Part shown: positions 34,456 to 42,178 of the stretch, piece after piece
Numbering within the stretch: the first letter of the stretch is position 1
How the letters are laid out: each line of letters opens with the position of its first letter
Assembly (NCBI RefSeq): GCF_006715045.1
Contig: NZ_VFML01000001.1
Span: forward strand, 5,552,001-5,616,000
Source of the DNA: Amycolatopsis cihanbeyliensis
Lineage (GTDB): Bacteria; Actinomycetota; Actinomycetes; Mycobacteriales; Pseudonocardiaceae
Length of the DNA stretch: 64,000 nucleotides
Reading direction: 5' to 3'
Made by a program: the position numbers and the translations under genes
Notes under the pieces: generated by a model
Databases searched by the model: none
The model's input: the letters and a program-made list of their open reading frames with translations, nothing else
What the model was told of the DNA's origin: nothing

Positions 34456-34989
34456 ATGTCCGAACCGGCAGCGCACGGGACCGACCATACCGTGTCGCGG
34501 CCTGGTCACCGGTCGCCACTGGTCCGTTCGCTGCTGGCCGGCGTGATCGGAGCGGTCCTCGTGCTGGCCTGGTGGCTCGTCTTCCAGGCGATCGGTGGGC
34601 TGCCGTTCTTTGTCGACGGTGATGACTTCCGGTGCGAGGGGCTCGGTTGCGCCGCCGCTCCTCTCGGAGCGTTGTTCGTCAACCTGATGCTCACGACCGC
34701 CCTCGTGTTCGGCGGTTCCGTCGCGGCATCCTGGCCACTACTGCGGCTGGCACGAGTGGATCCGGTATGGCCGGTGGTGCTGCTCGGCCCGGTCGGAACC
34801 TTGTTCATGGCCTGGCTCGCCGACCGGACGCTCGCCAACGCGACCGCGTCGGCAGCCGGAATGGCGGCCCTCGGCTATGCGCTCGCCGCGTACCTCACCG
34901 CACCGAGCCTGCGCCGGAACACCCGGGTCCTACTGCTGGTCGCCGTGCTCGGCATCGCCATCGTCCGCGCCGCGACCTCGGCGGTGTAG
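34456..34989 (+). CDS. Small four-helix membrane protein
   Basis: The 177-residue protein has a polar N-terminus, then hydrophobic helices at about 24-47, 70-95, 102-120 and 125-145, plus a terminal helix near 155-175. A loop with two cysteines (CEGLGCAAA) sits between the first two helices and would be outside the cell. I do not recognise a family. The ATG at 34456 has GGGGAG six bases upstream. Its last 60 bases overlap the 3' end of the convergent DUF222/HNH gene, because that gene has lost its usual stop. Confidence 0.7.
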   Translation: MSEPAAHGTDHTVSRPGHRSPLVRSLLAGVIGAVLVLAWWLVFQAIGGLPFFVDGDDFRCEGLGCAAAPLGALFVNLMLTTALVFGGSVAASWPLLRLARVDPVWPVVLLGPVGTLFMAWLADRTLANATASAAGMAALGYALAAYLTAPSLRRNTRVLLLVAVLGIAIVRAATSAV

Positions 34990-36150
34990 AAGGTTGCGTC
35001 TGGGTCTTTGTTTCGGGTGCAGGAAGGTGGGTGGGATGAACTCTGGTAGTCCGTTGCGGATGCGGATGTGCCATTCGGTGTGGTGGATCAGGTTGTGGTG
35101 ATGATGGGGGTATAGCAGTGTCAGGTTGTGTAGTGCGGTCGGGCCGCCGTTGGCCCACAAAGTTACGTGGTGTGCTTGGCATTGTTTGGGTTTGCGGCGG
35201 TGGCCGGGGAACGTGCACCCGTTGTCTCGCAGGATCAGGGCTCGGCGGATGGTGAGGGGGATGGTGCGGTGTTTCTGCCCGATGTTCAGGATCTCGCCGG
35301 TGCTGCCCAGTAGGGCGGGCGCCACGTAGGTATCGCAGGCTATGCGCCGGATCTGGGTGGCGGAGTGCGATTCCTGCCCGTGCAGGAGCCCGTGGCCGGT
35401 GCCGTGTTTGAGGTCGTCCGGGGTGATCGAGACCATGACGGTGACGGGTTCGCCGGGTTCGGTGGGTCCGTCGTCCGGGCATCGGGCCGCGGCCCGGAGC
35501 ATGTCGGCGGGCGCGTCGCCTTGCCGCTGGTGTTTGCTGCGCCGGTCGGGTTCCTCGGGGCTGCTGTGGGGCTTGGCGCGGGGTTCGATCAGGCCGGTCA
35601 CCAACGCCGCGGTCTCGGCATCCAACTCGAAGGTGCCGCGTAGGTGTCCACCTTGGGTGTCGCGCCAGTCCAGAAACCGGGTGGGCCGCGTCAGGTGGTG
35701 TTCGGTGGGTGGGTTTCCGTTCTGGTTCAGGCGGGCCACGATCTCTCGCCCCAGCGCGGTCACGGTGTGGGGTTCGTATTCCCGGGCGGCTGTGGTCAGC
35801 AGCGCCTCGGCGTGCTCGCGATCGGGCAGGCTCACCGGCTGCGGAAACCTGGCCATGGTGGCGCGGATGGCCTCCTCATGTTCGGGCCCGATCGCGCCCT
35901 CCGCCACGGCGGCACCCACCTCGGGCAGGTCCGGCTTCAGCGGGGTACCGGTGGGGCCGTGCCGGGCCACCGCTGTTCGGGCGTGCGTCACCCGTTGCCG
36001 GGCGTCATAAGCGTTGATGCGCAGGATCTCCCGCGTCAACACGGCCACATCCCGATACCCCCGCCGCCCGGCGGTGGTGCGGCCGTCCAGCGCGGCCAGG
36101 AGTTCCGCCTCGCCCATGCGAGAGGTGTCGATGCCGAAAGTCCTGGTCAC
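34930..36150 (-). CDS. DUF222/HNH endonuclease repeat protein, degenerating copy
   Basis: The 406-residue member of the DUF222/HNH (13E12-type) family is closely related to the protein at 58439-59689. Compared with that copy it lacks 21 residues right after MGEAELLAAL, where the intact copy has GEIEQQ through AVLAEL. Two of the HNH cysteines are replaced (FPGH for FPGC, LLYPHH for LLCLFHH), though QAHH and the last HH remain. The stop codon is lost, giving a tail (ADDGDAEHGDQQ) that overlaps the neighbouring gene. The start GTG at 36150 has TATCCT as a -10 nine bases before it, and this arrangement is conserved in the other copy, suggesting a leaderless transcript. Nuclease activity is doubtful. 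Confidence 0.8.
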   Translation of the reverse strand: MTRTFGIDTSRMGEAELLAALDGRTTAGRRGYRDVAVLTREILRINAYDARQRVTHARTAVARHGPTGTPLKPDLPEVGAAVAEGAIGPEHEEAIRATMARFPQPVSLPDREHAEALLTTAAREYEPHTVTALGREIVARLNQNGNPPTEHHLTRPTRFLDWRDTQGGHLRGTFELDAETAALVTGLIEPRAKPHSSPEEPDRRSKHQRQGDAPADMLRAAARCPDDGPTEPGEPVTVMVSITPDDLKHGTGHGLLHGQESHSATQIRRIACDTYVAPALLGSTGEILNIGQKHRTIPLTIRRALILRDNGCTFPGHRRKPKQCQAHHVTLWANGGPTALHNLTLLYPHHHHNLIHHTEWHIRIRNGLPEFIPPTFLHPKQRPRRNLLHRRGRGADDGDAEHGDQQ

Positions 36151-36215
36151 AAAGCCAGGATACCGCATACATCGACCACCCGTTCGACCACGATCGGGTG
36201 ATTATGGGCGCTGGG
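36151..36215 (-). promoter_or_regulatory. Promoter region of the DUF222/HNH gene, conserved between copies
   Basis: Read on the minus strand, about 60 bases before the start match the region before the second copy (59690-59752): ATAATCACYCGATCG, then TCGAACKGGTGGTCGA, then TGCGGTATYCTGG. The last part holds the presumed -10. Conservation outside the coding part shows the duplication included the promoter. Confidence 0.65.
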
Positions 36216-36319
36216 CGCGTCGGGGGATATCGGTCCGAACGCCGAACCAGTGTGCCGGAGCGGTCCGTTCCACTGAGCCATTCAGGCCGATACTTAAGTT
36301 CTCTGTCCCGGTGGTCGTC

Positions 36320-36348
36320 TTGCTTTTGTCGGCAAACTTTGTCATAAC
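36320..36348 (+). promoter_or_regulatory. Likely promoter of the chitinase gene
   Basis: TTGCTT at 36320-36325 and CATAAC at 36343-36348 are separated by 17 bases, a standard spacing. The transcript would start some 20 bases before the AAGGAGG ribosome site. The region is AT-rich compared with its surroundings. Confidence 0.45.
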
Positions 36349-36375
36349 GGCGGGATACCGAGAAGGAGGCCGGAT

Positions 36376-37446
36376 ATGACTGGTCGGATACGTCGCCTGT
36401 TGGGAATCGGCCTGGGGATTGCGCTCACCGCAACGTTTTCGGTCGGTGTGGCGACCGCCACCGCCGGGCCGGCCGCATCGGAGCAGGCTGAAACCTGTGC
36501 CGTGAAATCGAAACCCTCCGGCAAGGTCCTGCACGGTTATTGGGAGAACTGGGACGGCGAGGCAAACGGAGTCCATCCGGGAATGGGTTGGATTCCGATC
36601 ACTGATCCACGCATTCGCCAGCATGGCTACAATGTGATCAACGCGGCGTTTCCGGTGATTCTTTCCGATGGCACCGTGCGGTGGGAGGACGGGATGGACC
36701 GGACGGTCAAGGTCGCCACCCCGGCCGAGATGTGCGCGGCCAAGGAAGCCGGGCTGACCATCCTGATGTCGATCGGCGGTGCGACCGCCGGTATCGACCT
36801 CGGCTCGCGCGCCGTCGCCGACCGGTTCATCGACACCGTGGTACCGATCCTGAAGAAGTACAACTTCGACGGGATCGACATCGATATCGAGACCGGGCTG
36901 ACCAGCAGCGGAAACATCAACCAGCTGTCAACCTCGCAGGCCAACCTGATCCACATCATCGACGGGGTGCTGGCCGAGATGCCCCCGAACTTCGGCCTGA
37001 CAATGGCGCCGGAGACCGCCTACGTCACCGGCGGCAGTGTCGTGTACGGCTCGATCTGGGGCGCATACCTGCCGATCGTCAAGAAGTACGCCGACAACGG
37101 CAGGCTGTGGTGGCTGAACATGCAGTACTACAACGGCAGCATGTACGGCTGCTCGGGCGATTCCTACCAGGCCGGTACAGTGCGCGGGTTCACAGCCCAG
37201 ACGGACTGCCTGAACCGCGGGCTGAACATCCAGGGCACCACGATCCGCGTTCCTTATGACAAGCAGGTTCCCGGGTTGCCCGCGCAGCGGGGCGCCGGCG
37301 GTGGTTACATGTCGACCGGGCTGGTCGGGCAGGCATGGAACCACTACTCGGGCGGCCTGAAAGGCCTGATGACCTGGTCGATCAACTGGGACGGTTCGAA
37401 GGGCTGGACCTTCGGCGACAACGTCCGGGCCCTGCAACGACGCTGA
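36376..37446 (+). CDS. Secreted glycoside hydrolase family 18 chitinase
   Basis: The 356-residue precursor has a signal peptide of about 30 residues (MTGRIRRLLGIG, then an alanine/threonine-rich core). The GH18 barrel shows the substrate strand LMSIGGA and the catalytic motif FDGIDIDIE near 165-173, where the last Glu is the acid/base. Later strand motifs are MAPE, MQYYN and MTWSINWD. It would cut chitin outside the cell. No separate chitin-binding domain is present, so it is a minimal catalytic enzyme. The ATG at 36376 has AAGGAGG just upstream. Confidence 0.92.
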   Translation: MTGRIRRLLGIGLGIALTATFSVGVATATAGPAASEQAETCAVKSKPSGKVLHGYWENWDGEANGVHPGMGWIPITDPRIRQHGYNVINAAFPVILSDGTVRWEDGMDRTVKVATPAEMCAAKEAGLTILMSIGGATAGIDLGSRAVADRFIDTVVPILKKYNFDGIDIDIETGLTSSGNINQLSTSQANLIHIIDGVLAEMPPNFGLTMAPETAYVTGGSVVYGSIWGAYLPIVKKYADNGRLWWLNMQYYNGSMYGCSGDSYQAGTVRGFTAQTDCLNRGLNIQGTTIRVPYDKQVPGLPAQRGAGGGYMSTGLVGQAWNHYSGGLKGLMTWSINWDGSKGWTFGDNVRALQRR

Positions 37447-37524
37447 CCGGAAGGGGAACCGGCGGTCGCGGGCAGCCGACCTGGTGGGCAGGCTCGTCCG
37501 TGGCCGCGTGGCAGACTTGTCCGC

Positions 37525-38307
37525 ATGAGGAAGATCTTCGTGATCGGCATCGGCGCTGGCGACCCGGAGCAGGTCACCGTCCAGGCCATCCGGAAGCTCA
37601 ACGAGGTGGACGTGTTCTTCCTGCTGGACAAGGGCCAGGCCAAGGAGGACCTGGTGAGCCTGCGGCGGGAGATCCTCGATCGGTACATCGAGCAACCGTC
37701 CTACCGGGTGGCGGTGGCCGAGGACCCGCAGCGGGACCGCACCGCGGGTGACTACGTCGGCGCGGTCCGCGACTGGCACCAGCGCCGGGCCGATGTGTAC
37801 GAAGCTCTCATCCGGGACGAGGTCGAGGACGGGGGTTGCGGCGCGGTGCTGGCCTGGGGCGACCCCACCCTCTACGACAACATCATCGCCATGCTGAACA
37901 CCGTGCTGGATCGGGGCACGGTGGAGTTCGAGTTCGAGGTGATCCCCGGGGTCAGCAGTATCGCCACGCTCACCGCGCGGCACCGCACCATCCTCAACCA
38001 GATCGGCAAGCCGGTGCAGCTCACCACCGGAAGGCGACTGGCGCGGGGCTTCCCGGAGGGGGTGGACGACGTCGTCGTCATGCTCGACGCGCACTGCACC
38101 TTCGCCGAGCTCCCGGACACCGACCTGGACATCTACTGGGGCGCCTACCTCGGCACGCCGGACGAGATCCTGGTCTCCGGTCCGGTCGCCGAGGTCGCCG
38201 ACCGGATCAGGACCACCCGCGCCGAGGCACGTGCGCGCAAGGGCTGGGTGATGGACACCTACCTGCTGCGCAGGCGGGCCTCGAGCACGGAGGAGCCGCC
38301 CGGGTAG
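37525..38307 (+). CDS. cobF: Precorrin-6A synthase (deacetylating) CobF
   Basis: The 260-residue protein is a tetrapyrrole methylase with the N-terminal loop GIGAGDPEQVT, the central AWGDPTLYDN and the later VIPGVSSIATLTA. The extra-long central region and WGAYLGTPDEILVSG fit CobF, which methylates C-1 of precorrin-5 and releases acetate in aerobic cobalamin synthesis. The ATG at 37525 is preferred. It stands next to two other corrinoid genes on the opposite strand (adenosyltransferase and BtuF-like), although the rest of the cob pathway is elsewhere. Confidence 0.88.
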   Translation: MRKIFVIGIGAGDPEQVTVQAIRKLNEVDVFFLLDKGQAKEDLVSLRREILDRYIEQPSYRVAVAEDPQRDRTAGDYVGAVRDWHQRRADVYEALIRDEVEDGGCGAVLAWGDPTLYDNIIAMLNTVLDRGTVEFEFEVIPGVSSIATLTARHRTILNQIGKPVQLTTGRRLARGFPEGVDDVVVMLDAHCTFAELPDTDLDIYWGAYLGTPDEILVSGPVAEVADRIRTTRAEARARKGWVMDTYLLRRRASSTEEPPG

Positions 38308-38317
38308 CGGCAGCCGC

Positions 38318-38869
38318 TCAGCCGCGTGGTGCCCAGGGGATCTCCGTGATCCCCGCGTCGTGGTTGACGTAGCGGGCCAGCACGAACAGCAGGTCGGCCA
38401 GGCGGTTCAGGTAGGCCGACACCTCGGTGCCGACCTCCTCGGCGCGGCGCACCGTGGCCACGCTGCGCTCGGCCCGCCTGCACACCCCGCGGGCGAGGTG
38501 GATCTGCGCCGCCGCCACCGTCCCGCTGGGCAGGATGAAGTTCCGCAGCTCCGGCAGCCGCTGGTCCAGCTCGTCGATCGCGGCTTCCATCTCCGGCACC
38601 TCGTTCCCGGTCAGCCGGGGAACCGAGGCGCCGGACCCGGTGCGTTCCGGCGCCATCAGCTCGCAACCCACCACGAACAGGGTGTTCTGTGCGGTTTGCA
38701 GGAGCTCCGCCACGCCGTCCGGCACCCCGTGCGCCACGGCGACGCCGATCGCCGCGTTCACCTCGTCCACCGTGCCGATGGCCTCCATCCGCGCCTCGTC
38801 CTTGCCGAGCCGCTTGCCACCCCAGATACCGGTTTCGCCGGAGTCGCCCTTGCGGGTGTAGATCTTCAC
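38318..38869 (-). CDS. PduO-type ATP:cob(I)alamin adenosyltransferase
   Basis: The 183-residue protein has the PduO-type N-terminus KIYTRKGDSGETG, which binds ATP, and conserved RMEAIGTVDEVNAAIG. At the C-terminal end are SAYLNRLADLLFVLARYVN and the ARG..CRRAER motif. It makes adenosylcobalamin. The GTG at 38869 overlaps the TAG of the upstream BtuF-like gene by one base, so they are one transcript. It is convergent with cobF, with 10 bases between. Confidence 0.9.
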   Translation of the reverse strand: MKIYTRKGDSGETGIWGGKRLGKDEARMEAIGTVDEVNAAIGVAVAHGVPDGVAELLQTAQNTLFVVGCELMAPERTGSGASVPRLTGNEVPEMEAAIDELDQRLPELRNFILPSGTVAAAQIHLARGVCRRAERSVATVRRAEEVGTEVSAYLNRLADLLFVLARYVNHDAGITEIPWAPRG

Positions 38870-39657
38870 TACGCACCTTTTCCGATCAGACCGAGCTGCT
38901 GGCCCAGTGTTTGCTTGGCGTCCACGAGCGAGGGGCCGTACCAGGTCAGCAGGCGGCCGTCGACCACCGTCGCCGTACCGGGAAACTCGGCGGGCCCGTC
39001 CTCGGCGGAGAACGGGTACGGCTCGTCGGGCAGGATCACCAGGTCGGTGCCCGCGGCCTGGATCTCCGCCAGCGGCATATGCGGGTAGCGGCCGGGGTGC
39101 TCGGCGTACACGTTCCGCACGCCGATCCGCCGCAACAGGTCGGTGGCGAAGTTGTTGCTCCCGACCACCATCCACGGATCGCGCCACACGCAGATCACCG
39201 CGCTGGCGACCGGGTCGGGCACCGGCCCGCCGAGCCGCCGGGTCGCCGAGACCAGCCAGTCCGGCGCCGCCCGGTCCAACGCGACCGTGAACAGCCGATC
39301 CAGGGCCCGCAGGGCGCTGCCCACGTCCTCCACCACGGTCACCCACACCGGAATCCCGGCCGCGGTCAGCCGTTCGTGGTCGAGCTTGCGGTTCTCCTCC
39401 TTGTTCAGCAGCACCAGGTCGGGTGCCATGGCGATGATGCGCCGAACATTGGGGTTCTTGGTGCCGCGCACGCGTTCCACCTCGAGGTCGGGCGGGTGCG
39501 TGCACCAGGTGGTCGCCCCGGCGAGCAACCGCCGGTCGGTCGCGGCCAGCGCGTCGGTGAGCGACGGCACCAGGGAGACCACCCGCCGTACCTGCTGGGG
39601 GAGCTGGACCTGGAAGGACATGTCGTCCAGCTCGGTACGCACGCGGGCCATACCCAT
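38869..39657 (-). CDS. BtuF-like corrinoid/metal-binding protein without a signal peptide
   Basis: The 262-residue protein has the helical-backbone metal-receptor fold, with RVVSLVPSLTDALAA near 25 and KNPNVRRIIAMAPDLVLLNKEENRKLD, then WRDPWMVVGSNNFATDLLRRIGVRN. This is the BtuF/FecB type, but there is no secretion signal or lipobox at the start, so it probably stays in the cytoplasm. With the adenosyltransferase it may handle corrinoids inside the cell. TAGGAT lies directly before the ATG at 39657. With usual spacing the transcript would begin at the second ATG (39651), a leaderless start. Confidence 0.75.
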   Translation of the reverse strand: MGMARVRTELDDMSFQVQLPQQVRRVVSLVPSLTDALAATDRRLLAGATTWCTHPPDLEVERVRGTKNPNVRRIIAMAPDLVLLNKEENRKLDHERLTAAGIPVWVTVVEDVGSALRALDRLFTVALDRAAPDWLVSATRRLGGPVPDPVASAVICVWRDPWMVVGSNNFATDLLRRIGVRNVYAEHPGRYPHMPLAEIQAAGTDLVILPDEPYPFSAEDGPAEFPGTATVVDGRLLTWYGPSLVDAKQTLGQQLGLIGKGA

Positions 39658-39706
39658 GATCCTAGCGGAGTCACCACCCCACCACTGGTCAATCCCTTGT
39701 GGACAA

Positions 39707-39743
39707 GCTTACCGTGCCGGCCTTCGCGGCCGGCACGGTAAGC
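39707..39743. terminator. Strong hairpin between the BtuF-like gene and the peptidase gene
   Basis: GCTTACCGTGCCGGCC at 39707-39722 pairs perfectly with GGCCGGCACGGTAAGC at 39728-39743 across a TTCGC loop. This 16-bp stem has no T tract, as usual in actinomycetes. It lies downstream of the peptidase gene and upstream of the BtuF-like gene, so it should stop transcription from the peptidase. Confidence 0.7.
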
Positions 39744-39750
39744 CCCGCCA

Positions 39751-39792
39751 TGAGTGACCCGTTCCGCGCGCGTTTCGCAGGGAACAGGTCAC
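39751..39792. repeat. Second TGAGTGRCCCGTTCC palindromic element
   Basis: GTGACCCGTTCC at 39754-39765 and GGAACAGGTCAC at 39781-39792 form an 11-of-12 inverted repeat with a 15-base loop. The left arm and its flank, TGAGTGACCCGTTCC, match the 23959-23973 element at 14 of 15 bases. The two are probably members of one dispersed family. Confidence 0.5.
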
Positions 39793-39821
39793 CGGTAGCG
39801 GTTACTTGTCGTTATGTCTCG

Positions 39822-41696
39822 TTACCCGGCGGACCCGAGCGTCCGGGCCAGCGCGGGCGGCCCGCCGACGACCGGCAGCGTCAGCTTGCTGGCGCCGAGG
39901 GTGACCAGCACGGTGGCCCCGGCCGCGTCGGGGGCGATGTAGGACTCGTCATTGGCCACCAGCACCACACCGATCCGATGCCCCGCGGGGAAGACGTAGT
40001 CCTTCGGGTGGGTCTCCCAGTTGACCTCGTACTGCAGTCCGGGCTGCAACGGCTGCTCCTCGGTCAGCCCTTCCCTGTTCCGGGTGTCGATCGAACCCCG
40101 GGTGACCACGGAGTAGGGATTGTCGTTGCGCAGCATCGTGGACGGCTTCGCGCAGCCGGTGCGGTCAGCCACGTCGCGCGGGGTGCAGGAACTGGCGAAC
40201 AGCTCTTCCGGCGTCTTGTCCTGCGGGATCAGCGGCTGGTTGGGGCCGTAGTCGACCAGTAGCGCGGTCAGCGGTGTGCCGGTCTGGTTCGCGGCCATCT
40301 CGACCTGCAACGACGGGGTACCGGAGATTCGCAGGTCCCGCTGTAGTGGCCTGGTGGTGAAGGCCAGCCGGTGCGGCCGTTCGCGGTCCGGCTCGGCGAT
40401 CATCATGTCCTCGCTCTGGTCGAGGTCGTCGGTGAACCGCCGGATCCGCTCGCTGCCGGGCCGCGTCGGCAGCAGCCGGTTGTACCGCTCCAGCCACAGG
40501 GCGGAGTCCTGCGCCTCCGGGGCGGGCCAGTCGCGGTAGTTCTCCCAGTGGCCGTCGGGCCGCTGCAGGTCGACCATGGGCTCGTCCATGATCCCGTTGT
40601 CGATACCCTGCAACCAGTAGTCCATCCAGGCCCCGATCTGCCGCTGCCACTCCTCCGGCCGGACCGAGATCGGGTCCACGTGTGCCTCGCGGTGCAGCCA
40701 CAGCTTGCGCGGTACGTCCTGCTCGGCGAGCTTGGCCCACCAGCGGGAGAAGTGGTTCGGCTTGACGTTCCAGTCCTCCTGGCCGTGCACGACGAACACC
40801 GAAGCCTTGACCTTGTCCGCCGAGTCGCGGTAATTGCGAACGTCGTAGAACGGGGTGTAGCCGTACGTCCCGTCCGCCGCGTTGTTCCCGAGTTCGGCCA
40901 GTACATCCCGGCAAATCGGTCGTTGTTCCTGGCTGATCACGTACCTACCGAGCCATTCCGGATACCGGTAGCCCCAGTCGCCCCGGTAACCGATGCCCTG
41001 ATCACGGGTGTAGTCGTACCAACTGGAGATCGCGGCGATCGGCACGATGGTGGTGAGCCCGTCCACCCCGGCTGCCGCCGCCGCGTTGGGCAGGGTGCCG
41101 TTGTAGGACACCCCCGCCATGCCCACCTTGCCGGTGCTCCAGTCGGCGTGCACCTCGCTGCCGTCCGCGCGGTAGCCCGGGGCGCGCCCGTTCAGCCAGT
41201 CGATCGCCGCCTGCACGCTGCGCGTGTCCTCCGGCCCGCCGGTCGTCGGGCAGCCGGTGGACCGGGACGTGCCCTGCATCTCCACCTCGACCACGGCGTA
41301 ACCGCGGGGCACGAAATAGTCGTCGTACCACCGGTCGAAGCCCATGGGCCGCGGAATCCGCGTATCGTCCCCCGCCGCGTGGCCGGCGGCCCCGAGCCCG
41401 GTGAGGTCGTAGTACGGGCTGGCCTGCATCACGGTCGGCACCCGCAGACCGCTCGCGGTCTCCGCGGGCCGGATGATGTCGAGCGCGATCCGGTCCTGTT
41501 CGCCGTCGCCGTCGGAGTCCATACCGGCTGCCACGTAGACGGACTCGACGATCGCGTTCGCTCTGGAGAACGCCGGCTGGGTAGCCCCGTCACGTACCTC
41601 GATCCGCGGCACCTCGGCGTGTGCCTGCGAAATACCCACCGTGGAAATTCCTACCATTGCAGCAGTTGCCAGAATCGCGATTCTTCGTATTTTCAT
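39822..41696 (-). CDS. Secreted Xaa-Pro dipeptidyl-peptidase-like serine hydrolase (CocE/NonD, S15 type)
   Basis: The 624-residue precursor has a signal peptide of about 28 residues ending AHA. The alpha/beta hydrolase part has the nucleophile GVSYNG, the acid in VVHGQEDWNVKP and the histidine in REAHVDP. A C-terminal jelly-roll domain (PLQRDLRISGTPSLQVEM onward) completes the S15 architecture. It would remove Xaa-Pro dipeptides or hydrolyse esters outside the cell. The start ATG at 41696 has GGGGAGGAA seven bases upstream. Longer in-frame starts have no ribosome site. Confidence 0.87.
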   Translation of the reverse strand: MKIRRIAILATAAMVGISTVGISQAHAEVPRIEVRDGATQPAFSRANAIVESVYVAAGMDSDGDGEQDRIALDIIRPAETASGLRVPTVMQASPYYDLTGLGAAGHAAGDDTRIPRPMGFDRWYDDYFVPRGYAVVEVEMQGTSRSTGCPTTGGPEDTRSVQAAIDWLNGRAPGYRADGSEVHADWSTGKVGMAGVSYNGTLPNAAAAAGVDGLTTIVPIAAISSWYDYTRDQGIGYRGDWGYRYPEWLGRYVISQEQRPICRDVLAELGNNAADGTYGYTPFYDVRNYRDSADKVKASVFVVHGQEDWNVKPNHFSRWWAKLAEQDVPRKLWLHREAHVDPISVRPEEWQRQIGAWMDYWLQGIDNGIMDEPMVDLQRPDGHWENYRDWPAPEAQDSALWLERYNRLLPTRPGSERIRRFTDDLDQSEDMMIAEPDRERPHRLAFTTRPLQRDLRISGTPSLQVEMAANQTGTPLTALLVDYGPNQPLIPQDKTPEELFASSCTPRDVADRTGCAKPSTMLRNDNPYSVVTRGSIDTRNREGLTEEQPLQPGLQYEVNWETHPKDYVFPAGHRIGVVLVANDESYIAPDAAGATVLVTLGASKLTLPVVGGPPALARTLGSAG

Positions 41697-42167
41697 GCAA
41701 TTCCTCCCCTTCTCGGAAATGCGGCAACACGCGCCGCACCCAGGGGTATCCTCGCGGTAATCGTTCGGCTCGCGGTAGCTACGAAAGTCTGTTCGTCCCG
41801 TCCGGGAATGCGTATTTATGTTGGAATATCCGACATTTTTCGGTACCCTGTGCCGCGCAACTCGGGTCGCCTTGCGCCGGTTGGCCCGTCCGCTGGCGCC
41901 GCCCGCACCGAGGCGGTCGCGACGTGCCGCGGCGACGGCGACGAGACTGGCCAGGCTGCCGCCCACTCGTGTGCTCCCTGCCCGTTCTCCTGGGCGAAGC
42001 TGACCCCGGCACGGCTACCGGGTTGCCCGCGGGGATCGCACCGGCGTGCCGGGCGTTCCGGCAGGCCCAGGCTCGCCTGCGCCGCGAGCACGCGCTGGTC
42101 TGCCGTCGGCTGGTGCCCGAAGGGCGCTCGTTGCTGGAGCAGTCGCGGCGGTTCCGGAACGGTCGGC
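41697..42167. other. Intergenic region between peptidase start and SARP stop (471 bp)
   Basis: The first 150 bases are AT-richer and carry the peptidase promoter; GGATAC-like bases near 41748 on the minus strand could be its -10. On the plus strand TACCCT near 41846 could be a -10. From about 41969 a plus-strand frame looks coding and is listed separately. Otherwise nothing is recognisable. Confidence 0.4.
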
Positions 42168-42178
42168 TCAACTCCTGA
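41969..42178 (+). CDS. Possible small ORF, 69 residues
   Basis: A GTG at 41969 opens a frame that ends at the TGA at 42176-42178. The second half, RLRREHALVCRRLVPEGRSL then LEQSRRFRNGRLNS, has strong third-position GC and a charged, helical look. There is no clear ribosome site and no family match that I know. It overlaps the 3' end of the SARP gene by 11 bases on the other strand. It may be the remnant of a longer gene. Confidence 0.25.
   Translation: MCSLPVLLGEADPGTATGLPAGIAPACRAFRQAQARLRREHALVCRRLVPEGRSLLEQSRRFRNGRLNS

Noticed and set aside
37447..39821. Cobalamin riboswitch near the corrinoid genes
   Set aside because: The leaders are too short and lack the conserved B12-box. The hairpins present are simple stems.
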